Of a stretch of 40,418 bases of DNA, positions 34,140-40,418 are shown in pieces. The position numbers and the translations under genes were made by a program. Source of the DNA: Rhizobium sp. (lineage in GTDB: Bacteria; Pseudomonadota; Alphaproteobacteria; Rhizobiales; Rhizobiaceae); NCBI GenBank assembly GCA_028290545.1, contig JAQGJP010000004.1:1-40418 (forward strand), written 5' to 3'. The notes beneath the pieces were generated by a model. That model was not told where the DNA came from, did no database searches, and saw nothing but the letters and a program-made list of their open reading frames with translations. Within the stretch, counting starts at the first letter, position 1; the number at the start of each line of letters is the position of its first letter.

Positions 34140-34927
34140 CCCAGACGCTCGGCTTCGCGTCTATAGGCGTCGAGCCGGTCGTAGTCTTCATCCGTCAGGA
34201 CTTCGATACCGGTCAGGCCGAGCGCTGAAACCGCCCCGGCATAGGCGGGATCAGCGATCGTGTCGGCAATCGCCTTCCGCAAGGCTTCGACCTCGGCATC
34301 GGACGCATCGAGCCGGGTGATGTAAGGCAGGCCGGGCCCCGAGGGCGACTCGGCCAGGATACGGACGCCCTTCAGCATGTCAGGCCTGTGCCTGGCCAGC
34401 ATGCCCCAGGTGACCGTATCGATCGAGGCGACATCGGCCTGGCCGTCCTGCACGGCCTTGATCGACGGCAGATGGCCGCCGGAAATATGGATCCGCGAGA
34501 AGAATTTTCCATCCCTTGCGAGCGGCATGATCGCCGCCCGGAACAGGTTCATGCCCGAGTTCGAACCCCAGTCATTGACCGAGGCAACAGCGCCGCGCAG
34601 ATCTTCAAGGCTTTCGGCCTCGCAGCTGTCGGCGACGATGATGAAGCTGACACGCTCCGTGCCCTTGCCGCCGGCAAAATCGAACACCGGCGTTGCCACC
34701 AGCCTTACCTTGCCCTTGAGCTGCGAGACGTATGGGTAGCCGCAGGTTTGCGCCAGCATGAGGTCCGGCTGCAGCCAGATGCCGTCATAGCTGATAACCC
34801 GGTCCAGCGCCTCCGGCGCCTCGTAACCGGCCGCACGCAGCCGATCCCGAATGCCCTGCCATATCCGGTCGTTGGCCGCCTGGACGGGCGACACGGAATC
34901 GTACATGGCAAGGCTGGCGCGCGGCAT
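34121..34927 (-). CDS. PhnD-like (phosphonate-binding type) periplasmic-binding fold protein without signal peptide
   Basis: A 268-residue protein with the PhnD/transferrin-like two-lobe pattern: SYDGIWLQPDLMLAQTCGYP, FIIVADSCEAESLEDLRGAV, NDWGSNSGMNLFRAAI, GHLPSIKAVQDGQADVASID and GPGLPYITRLDASD. Family members are usually secreted binding proteins of phosphonate ABC importers. Here the start (GGAG 9 bases upstream of ATG) gives MPRASLAMYDSVSPVQ with no signal peptide, and no permease or ATPase is nearby, so a cytosolic ligand-binding role is likely. It follows dnaA by 29 bases on the same strand. Confidence 0.85.
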   Translation of the reverse strand: MPRASLAMYDSVSPVQAANDRIWQGIRDRLRAAGYEAPEALDRVISYDGIWLQPDLMLAQTCGYPYVSQLKGKVRLVATPVFDFAGGKGTERVSFIIVADSCEAESLEDLRGAVASVNDWGSNSGMNLFRAAIMPLARDGKFFSRIHISGGHLPSIKAVQDGQADVASIDTVTWGMLARHRPDMLKGVRILAESPSGPGLPYITRLDASDAEVEALRKAIADTIADPAYAGAVSALGLTGIEVLTDEDYDRLDAYRREAERLGYPIIA

Positions 34928-34956
34928 CAGGCGAGGCTCCGGAAATGCTGGAAGGT

Positions 34957-36504
34957 TTACTCGTTGATCAGCCTGCGGAGCAGCTCGATCTCATGCGACA
35001 ATTTCTGATCGCCGGTAATCAGCTCTTCGATCTTGCGGACGGCATGCAGCACTGTCGTATGGTCGCGTCCGCCGAAGCGGCGGCCGATTTCCGGGAAAGA
35101 CCGTGGCGTCATGGTCTTCGACAGATACATCGCCACCTGCCTGGGCTTGACGATGACGCGCGTCCGGCGGTTCGACACCAGTTCCTGACGCGAGACGTTG
35201 TAATGCCGCGCGACGATCCGCTGGATGTCCTCGATACGTATCCGCTTGGGCTCGCCGGCGCCGACCAGATGGGCCAGCAATTCGTCAATCCGCTCGATCG
35301 TCAGGTCCGGCTCGAAGGAGCGGCGGAAGATCAGCTGGTTGAATGCCCCTTCCAGCTCGCGTCCCGAGGCTGTGATGCTGGTGGCGACGTGCTCAAGGAT
35401 CTTGCTGGGGATCTCGATGCTTGGGTCTTCCTGCCGGGCCTGCGCCAGACGGATCTTCAGCATCTCGAGACGCATCTCGTAGTCCGGCGCTTCGAGTTCG
35501 ATCGCCACGCCACCCTGCAGCCGCGAACGAACACGCGGATCGAGCGATTCCAGCTCCCACGGCGCGCGATCGGCTGCGACCACCACCTGCTTGGCGCTGT
35601 CGAGCAACATATTGAGGAGATGGCAGAACTCATTCTGGATCAGCTTGCCCTGCAGGAACTGCATATCATCGATAATCAGGATATCGATGTTCCGCAACGA
35701 GTCCTTGAGCGTCAGCGCATCGTTGTCACGGATCGCGGTTGCGAAACGCCACATGAAATATTCCGCCGTCAGATAAACGACGCGCGGATTGCGCGGATTT
35801 GCAAGGGCAGCTGCGGCAATCGCCTGCAGCAGATGCGTCTTGCCAAGGCCGACATTCGAGTGAAGGAAAAGCGGATTGAAGCGCACGGCACTGGCGCCGG
35901 ATTCCGCAATGGTCTTGGCTGCGGCCAGAGCAACACGATTGGAAGAACCCTCTACGAAGCTCGCAAACGTATAGCGGCTATCGAGCGGAGAGCCGAACAA
36001 CATCGACGGCTGCGAAGGCCTTGATGTCGTCGTGATGGCCTGCGGATTCACGGGCTGATAGTGTTGTGTTGTTGTAGCGCTCTTGCGTGGCAGCTGGGCG
36101 AGCGGCGCATCCATGATCGACACCGTGGTCTCTTCCGCGATAGGGCGGCTTGGCTTGCCGGCGGTGCGCACGAGGACCTCAACCTTGAGGATGTTGGCGT
36201 CCTCCTCCTGTAGAAGGGCGGTCATCATATCGAGGTAACGGTTGGTGATCCATGACTTGAGGAACGTGGTCGGCACAGAAAGGCGCACGACGCTCTTGGA
36301 GATCGAATGGATCTTCAGCCGTCCGAACCAGCTCGCATAGACATCGGGGCCGACTTTCGCCTTCAGTCGCGCACTAAAACGCTCGAACAAGGCATCATGT
36401 TTCATGCCCTCGGTCCCCATATCCACTTCTGCAACGCCTGCTGGCATAGCCTGCACTTTATCCTTGATCGGATATGTGCCTTTTTCTGTCATTGTCATGT
36501 GCAT
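34957..36504 (-). CDS. dnaA: Chromosomal replication initiator protein DnaA
   Basis: A 515-residue initiator: domain I (about 35-115, [20 protein letters not shown]), a flexible domain II (about 118-170), domain III AAA+ with Walker A in [10 protein letters not shown] (GLGKTH 219-224) and Walker [11 protein letters not shown], and domain IV with the DNA-binding signature [17 protein letters not shown]. It opens oriC. AAGG lies 7 bases before the ATG at 36504. The N terminus is about 30 residues longer than in many homologues, and one of the later in-frame ATGs could also be used. No DnaA-box cluster was seen upstream. Confidence 0.97.
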   Translation of the reverse strand: MHMTMTEKGTYPIKDKVQAMPAGVAEVDMGTEGMKHDALFERFSARLKAKVGPDVYASWFGRLKIHSISKSVVRLSVPTTFLKSWITNRYLDMMTALLQEEDANILKVEVLVRTAGKPSRPIAEETTVSIMDAPLAQLPRKSATTTQHYQPVNPQAITTTSRPSQPSMLFGSPLDSRYTFASFVEGSSNRVALAAAKTIAESGASAVRFNPLFLHSNVGLGKTHLLQAIAAAALANPRNPRVVYLTAEYFMWRFATAIRDNDALTLKDSLRNIDILIIDDMQFLQGKLIQNEFCHLLNMLLDSAKQVVVAADRAPWELESLDPRVRSRLQGGVAIELEAPDYEMRLEMLKIRLAQARQEDPSIEIPSKILEHVATSITASGRELEGAFNQLIFRRSFEPDLTIERIDELLAHLVGAGEPKRIRIEDIQRIVARHYNVSRQELVSNRRTRVIVKPRQVAMYLSKTMTPRSFPEIGRRFGGRDHTTVLHAVRKIEELITGDQKLSHEIELLRRLINE

Positions 36505-37259
36505 GTCGCCGCCTTTTATATGTCATAGTCAGGGGGATTTCTCCCCCAGCGCTGTTTCTCTCCCGATGTCCGGCTGATCCTCCTGCATTCCCCGCTTCCG
36601 GATTGAATGGTGAAAAGGCCTCGTTCGGCACGACCATCAGGACGTAACGTTCAATTCTTCAACTGGTTCCGGAATATGCCAGGTCCCCATGGCATTCCCT
36701 CTCTTCTCCGCTCCGTCAGCACCTGCTTGCGTTGCATCTTGGTCACCTGGACGCAGAAGACAAAATCTTCCCCGGGGGCGCTTGCGACTGCCCCACTTCC
36801 GGCCTGACGATCAGGGATGAAACGAAATCGGAAATTCCGTTGCGATAACAGAGGCCTGAATCGCTGGTCCAATCCACCCGCCGGCTTCAATGGAGCAGCC
36901 TTCCTCGCCTCTCTGGAAATCATTTAGGCAAGATCGGCGGGCAAGATCAATCGGCTTTTTTACGCAATCTTAAGAGAAAGCGATTGACTTTATGCCGCCG
37001 CTTAAAACCCCGGCGGTTGTCGAATAAGAATCGCTTGGGAATCAAGGAGATTCGTTTTTTGGCCTGCCGACTCACGCGTTCAACAAAAAAAATAAAATAT
37101 TCACTTGACTCGATAATGCGACAAGTTGCCGTAGCGTGAGCATCGGAGGCAGAGGAATACCTTCCATAAGTGATTGAAATCATTAACTTAATTTTGTCAT
37201 GTTATTTTACGACAAAGTTATGACAGTGATAAAGATTTAACCAATTGCAATGAAACGAC
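36505..37259. other. Long non-coding region between dnaA and the rpsT terminator
   Basis: Some 750 bases without a convincing gene; the short open frames on both strands have no family resemblance. The half nearer rpsT (36950-37259) is AT-rich with A/T runs. A candidate dnaA promoter on the minus strand is TTGTCG (37124-37119), 17 bases, AATATT (37101-37096), giving a leader of about 580 bases. No exact DnaA box (TTATCCACA) was found, so there is no support for oriC here. Confidence 0.4.
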
Positions 37260-37290
37260 AAAAGGCCCGGCAATAAATGCCGGGCCTTTT
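37260..37290 (-). terminator. Intrinsic terminator of rpsT
   Basis: A perfect 13-base-pair stem, AAAAGGCCCGGCA (37260-37272) with TGCCGGGCCTTTT (37278-37290), around a five-base loop, 20 bases beyond the rpsT stop codon. On the minus strand it reads as a GC-rich stem with a TTTT end. It isolates rpsT from the dnaA leader region. Confidence 0.85.
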
Positions 37291-37310
37291 AGAAGTTGAT
37301 TTTCGCTGGT

Positions 37311-37577
37311 TCAGGCGCCGAGCGTGTTGACGCGCTGGGCCAGACGCGACACCTTGCGGGACGCGGTATTGCGGTGCAGGACACCCCTGGTTGCCGCGCG
37401 CTGCAATTCCGGCTGTGCTGCCTTGAGGGCTGCTTCCGCTGCCGTCTTGTCGCCTGAAGCGATGGCTTCCTCAACCTTGCGGATGAAGCTGCGCATGCGC
37501 GAACGACGCGCCTTGTTGACTTCCGTACGGGCGGCGATCTTGCGGGTCGCTTTTTTCGCCGAATCTGTATTGGCCAT
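37311..37577 (-). CDS. rpsT: 30S ribosomal protein S20
   Basis: An 88-residue, strongly basic, all-helical protein: [20 protein letters not shown], then [20 protein letters not shown], ending [20 protein letters not shown]. Length and pattern are exactly those of bacterial S20, which binds 16S rRNA early in 30S assembly. A near-consensus promoter lies about 130 bases upstream and an intrinsic terminator follows, so it is a single-gene unit. Confidence 0.98.
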   Translation of the reverse strand: MANTDSAKKATRKIAARTEVNKARRSRMRSFIRKVEEAIASGDKTAAEAALKAAQPELQRAATRGVLHRNTASRKVSRLAQRVNTLGA

Positions 37578-37704
37578 GTGTGCCTCTCTTCAATCGATCG
37601 TGTCCAACATGCCCCTGCGCCGCTGCCCTTGTGGCGGGCGGCCTCAATGCAGGGCAATGAGGGAGCATTCAGAAAAGCGTTCAGGCTTTTCAAACTGTGG
37701 GCGG

Positions 37705-37733
37705 CGTATAGCGCCAATCCCGGGGAACGTCAA
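37705..37733 (-). promoter_or_regulatory. Promoter of rpsT
   Basis: On the minus strand TTGACG (37733-37728) and TATACG (37710-37705) are spaced by exactly 17 bases. Transcription would start near 37698, leaving about 120 bases of leader before the S20 start codon. Strength fits a ribosomal protein gene. Confidence 0.75.
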
Positions 37734-37771
37734 TCAACTTTGCGAAAGATTCTACTGCCAGGATAGTATGT

Positions 37772-38545
37772 TCAGCGGTTCCTGAACTGCGGCTTACGTT
37801 TCTCGGTAAAGGCCGCCATGCCTTCCTTCTGGTCCTCGGTGGCAAAGAGCGCGTGGAAAAGCCGGCGCTCGAAAAGCAATCCCTCCGCGAGAGTGGTCTC
37901 GAAGGCCCGATTGACGCTTTCCTTGGCCATCATCACCGACGGCCGCGAGAACGAGGCGATCTTCTCGGCCGCCTCCATCGCTTCGTCCAACAGTTTGTCC
38001 TTGGCCACGACACGCGCCACCATGCCGATCCGCTCGGCCTCGGCGGCATCGATCGTTCGTCCCGTCAGCACCATGTCCATGGCCTTCGCCTTGCCGACGG
38101 CCCGCGTCAGGCGCTGGGTGCCGCCCATGCCCGGCAGGACGCCGAGGGTGATTTCGGGCTGGCCGAATTTCGCATTGTCGGCGGCGATAATGAAATCGCA
38201 CATCAGCGCAAGTTCGCAACCGCCGCCGAGCGCGAATCCCGCCACCGCCGCGATCAGCGGCTTGCGGAAAGCGGCGACCTTGTCCCATCCCGATAAATGG
38301 TCGCCGAGATAGGCGTCCATAAAGGAAAGGTCCTTCATTTCCTTGATGTCGGCGCCGGCGGCAAAGGCCTTCTCGCTACCGGTCAGCACGATCGCGCCGA
38401 TCGCATCGTCGCTGTTGAAACGCGCCAGCACGTCCAGCAGTTCCTCCAACAGGATCCTGTTCAGCGCATTCAGCGCATGCGGCCGGTTGAGCCGCACCAG
38501 CCCCACCGCGCCCCGCTGCTCGACGATCAAGGTTTCATAGGCCAT
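37772..38545 (-). CDS. Enoyl-CoA hydratase
   Basis: A 257-residue crotonase-fold enzyme. Both catalytic glutamates are present: E111 in [11 protein letters not shown] and E131 in FGQPEITLG, with the oxyanion-hole segment AAGADIKEM (62-70) and [15 protein letters not shown]. It hydrates trans-2-enoyl-CoA in beta-oxidation. It starts 25 bases after the mutM stop codon, so the two are co-transcribed. Its length and motifs are those of short-chain hydratases. Confidence 0.94.
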   Translation of the reverse strand: MAYETLIVEQRGAVGLVRLNRPHALNALNRILLEELLDVLARFNSDDAIGAIVLTGSEKAFAAGADIKEMKDLSFMDAYLGDHLSGWDKVAAFRKPLIAAVAGFALGGGCELALMCDFIIAADNAKFGQPEITLGVLPGMGGTQRLTRAVGKAKAMDMVLTGRTIDAAEAERIGMVARVVAKDKLLDEAMEAAEKIASFSRPSVMMAKESVNRAFETTLAEGLLFERRLFHALFATEDQKEGMAAFTEKRKPQFRNR

Positions 38546-38570
38546 CGGGAGTTCCTCACTTTCTGGAGAC

Positions 38571-39458
38571 TTATTTCTGGCAGTCCGAGCAATAGAAGGT
38601 AGATCGTCCAGACTGGGTGATACGCGAGACGGTGCCCCTGCAACCGGGCGTCATGCAGGGCTCGCCCTCGCGATCATAGACGCGGAAGCGGTGCTGGAAA
38701 TAGCCGAGCGAACCGTCGGCCTGGATATGATCGCGCAGCGACGAGCCACCGGCCTCGATCGCCTCGGCAATGACGGCGCGGATGTCATCGGTCAGCAGTT
38801 CCAGTGCCTTAGCCGGCTTGCCGCTGGCCTTGACGATCGAGGATGAGACGCGCGTCGGCAGAAGATGGGCGCGGTGCAGCGCCTCGCACACATAGATATT
38901 GCCCAGGCCCGCCACGACTTTCTGGTCGAGCAGCGCACTCTTGAGCGGCTGCTTGCGCGATTGAAAGCGCGCGGCGAGATAGTCGGCCGACAGGAAATTG
39001 CCGGTCGGTTCGGGCCCAAGTCCGGCAAAGGCCGGATAGGCATCGAGCGCCGACGTCGCCATCAGATGCATGAAGCCGAAGCGGCGGGGGTCGTTGTAGA
39101 TGATGCGGACCGGTCCGTCCTTGCGCTCGATGTCGAAGATCACATGGTCATGCGCGTGGTTCTTCGATCGCGGATGATGGAATTCGCCGGGTGTTTCGTC
39201 ACACTCCGCCTCGATCCGGAATGAGCCGGACATGCCGAGATGGGCGATGATCGTCCGGTCGTCCTCGAGATTGATCAGCAGGTATTTCGCCCGCCGCGAC
39301 AGCGCCAGGACGTTACGTCCCTCGACATGCTTCTGGAAATCCGCCGGGAAGGGAAATCTGAGATCGCCACGCCTGAGCGTCAACCCGCGGACCAGTCCGC
39401 CTTCCATGAAGGGGGCGAGGCCGCGTCGGACGGTTTCGACCTCCGGAAGTTCAGGCAT
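38571..39458 (-). CDS. mutM: Formamidopyrimidine-DNA glycosylase
   Basis: A 295-residue base-excision enzyme. The N-terminal catalytic PELPEVE follows the initiator Met; proline becomes residue 1. [11 protein letters not shown] carries the conserved lysine, HLGMSGSF and [15 protein letters not shown] are typical, and the C-terminal zinc finger is C268-x4-C273-x16-C290-x2-C293. It removes oxidised purines such as 8-oxoguanine and nicks the strand. It is divergent from ubiE. Confidence 0.97.
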   Translation of the reverse strand: MPELPEVETVRRGLAPFMEGGLVRGLTLRRGDLRFPFPADFQKHVEGRNVLALSRRAKYLLINLEDDRTIIAHLGMSGSFRIEAECDETPGEFHHPRSKNHAHDHVIFDIERKDGPVRIIYNDPRRFGFMHLMATSALDAYPAFAGLGPEPTGNFLSADYLAARFQSRKQPLKSALLDQKVVAGLGNIYVCEALHRAHLLPTRVSSSIVKASGKPAKALELLTDDIRAVIAEAIEAGGSSLRDHIQADGSLGYFQHRFRVYDREGEPCMTPGCRGTVSRITQSGRSTFYCSDCQK

Positions 39459-39642
39459 CGGACACTCATCTCGAAATTGATAGTGGGTTTATAGGCGGAG
39501 TGGGCGCCCGCGGTCCACAGAAAATCTCTGCGGCATGCCAGGCCACAAAAACGCCGCATCATTTTGCGCGCGCGCCGACTGGCATCCTCTGGAACGATCC
39601 GTTATTGTCGCGCCGCAATAAGAAGAATGTGGAGCAATGATC

Positions 39643-40418
39643 ATGACTCAAACGCGCACGAGTGCCGATGGCGGGATGGAGACATCCTACGGATTTCGCG
39701 ATGTCGGCGCGGGGGAGAAGCAGACGCTCGTCAATGATGTGTTCCACAAGGTCGCCAAGCGCTATGACATCATGAACGACCTGATGTCGGCCGGCATGCA
39801 TCGCGCCTGGAAAGCCGCGATGATTTCGGCGCTCAACCCGCGCAAGAGCCCCGACTACAAGGTGCTGGACGTGGCCGGCGGCACGGGCGATATCGCCTTC
39901 CGCATCATCGAGGCCTCCGATCGCCTGGCGCATGCCACCGTGCTCGACATCAACGGCTCGATGCTGGCCGTGGGCGCGGAACGTGCCCAGAAGAAGGGTC
40001 TGATGCCCAACCTGGCCTTTGTCGAGGCCAATGCCGAGGAACTGCCGTTCGAGGATCGCTCTTTCGATGCCTATACGATCGCCTTCGGCATCCGCAATGT
40101 ACCGCGCATCGACGTGGCATTGTCGGAAGCCTATCGCGTGCTGAAGCGGGGCGGACGCCTGCTGGTACTCGAATTTTCCGATGTCGAGATGCCGCTGCTC
40201 GACAAGGTCTACGAATCCTGGTCGTTCCATGCCATTCCCAAAATCGGCAAGGCGGTGACCGGCGAGGCCGAGCCCTATCAATATCTGGTCGAGTCGATCC
40301 GCAAGTTCCCCAACCAGCGGGATTTTGCCGCGATGATCACCAAAGCCGGCTTCTCCCGGGCGACGTTCACCAATTTCACCGGTGGCATCGCGGCGCTGCA
40401 TTCCGGCTGGAAACTGTG
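39643..40418 (+). CDS. ubiE: Ubiquinone/menaquinone biosynthesis C-methyltransferase UbiE
   Basis: The frame encodes 258 residues and ends with GWKL plus TG at the window edge, so only the last base of the probable TGA stop is missing. SAM-binding motif [10 protein letters not shown] (74-83), [20 protein letters not shown] (family N-terminal signature, about 33-52), [20 protein letters not shown] and [10 protein letters not shown] are all present. It methylates the ring of demethylubiquinone intermediates at the inner membrane. GGAG 8 bases upstream favours the ATG at 39643; an in-frame ATG two codons earlier is too close to that site. Confidence 0.96.
   Translation, partial: MTQTRTSADGGMETSYGFRDVGAGEKQTLVNDVFHKVAKRYDIMNDLMSAGMHRAWKAAMISALNPRKSPDYKVLDVAGGTGDIAFRIIEASDRLAHATVLDINGSMLAVGAERAQKKGLMPNLAFVEANAEELPFEDRSFDAYTIAFGIRNVPRIDVALSEAYRVLKRGGRLLVLEFSDVEMPLLDKVYESWSFHAIPKIGKAVTGEAEPYQYLVESIRKFPNQRDFAAMITKAGFSRATFTNFTGGIAALHSGWKL

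Noticed and set aside
34945..36024. 359-codon plus-strand frame over dnaA
   Set aside because: Shadow of dnaA, no similarity to any family.
36651..36923. 90-codon minus-strand frame upstream of dnaA
   Set aside because: No family resemblance, no convincing ribosome-binding site; overlapping frames of similar length exist on the other strand.
36505..37310. Replication origin next to dnaA
   Set aside because: No exact DnaA box and no repeat cluster was found; in several rhizobia the origin lies elsewhere, so adjacency to dnaA is not enough.
39559..40401. 280-codon minus-strand frame over ubiE
   Set aside because: The opposite strand encodes an unmistakable UbiE.

Overview
The window looks like a chromosomal segment of an alphaproteobacterium in the Rhizobiales, most likely Rhizobiaceae. 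The evidence is the high GC content, the gene sequences (DnaA, HrcA, GrpE, Fpg, S20), an alphaproteobacterial-type LexA site (GTTC-N7-GTTC), and the gene set ubiE / mutM / enoyl-CoA hydratase / rpsT / dnaA / hemW / rdgB / rph / hrcA / grpE. Genus cannot be fixed from sequence reading alone.

Layout. (1) 1-2580, minus: a CUT1 sugar ABC transporter (binding protein and two permeases, the second cut by the window edge). (2) 2838-12 kb: a catabolic island. A divergent promoter region with an inverted repeat (3829-3864) separates an NAD-dependent epimerase/dehydratase (minus) from a plus-strand trio: SDR, ornithine cyclodeaminase/mu-crystallin family protein, and an unrecognised 395-aa protein. Convergent to it is a minus-strand group: D-threonine aldolase/D-serine dehydratase-like enzyme, RidA and N-acyl-D-amino-acid deacylase, with a C69 dipeptidase upstream. 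Together they suggest use of an N-acylated or peptide-linked D-amino compound, possibly sugar-linked. (3) 12.1-14.8 kb: alkyl-DNA repair. Two tandem O6-alkylguanine-DNA methyltransferases diverge from a 2'-5' RNA ligase-like gene with a LexA box between them; a DUF2161 nuclease-fold gene follows. (4) 14.8-21.4 kb, minus: a seven-gene unit, gntR - ADP-ribosylglycohydrolase - PfkB kinase - PotDBCA-type ABC transporter, with repeats in front of gntR. (5) 21.4-24.1 kb: remnant of a second GntR regulator, dgoD, a YffB/ArsC-like gene and ybaK.

(6) 24.1-32.95 kb: conserved housekeeping block. grpE and hrcA point the same way but are separated by two tandem RTX metalloproteases (serralysin type) that look inserted; rph-VOC-rdgB-hemW form a tight plus-strand operon divergent from hrcA. 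(7) 33.1-40.4 kb: fatty acid desaturase, a PhnD-like protein without a signal peptide, dnaA, a long AT-rich non-coding region, rpsT, enoyl-CoA hydratase, mutM and ubiE (complete but for the last base of its stop codon).

The candidates for undescribed biology are the glycohydrolase-kinase-Pot transporter operon, the D-amino catabolic island with its unknown 395-aa protein, and the SOS-box-linked RNA-ligase-like gene beside the paired alkyltransferases. No RNA gene, CRISPR array or insertion sequence was found.
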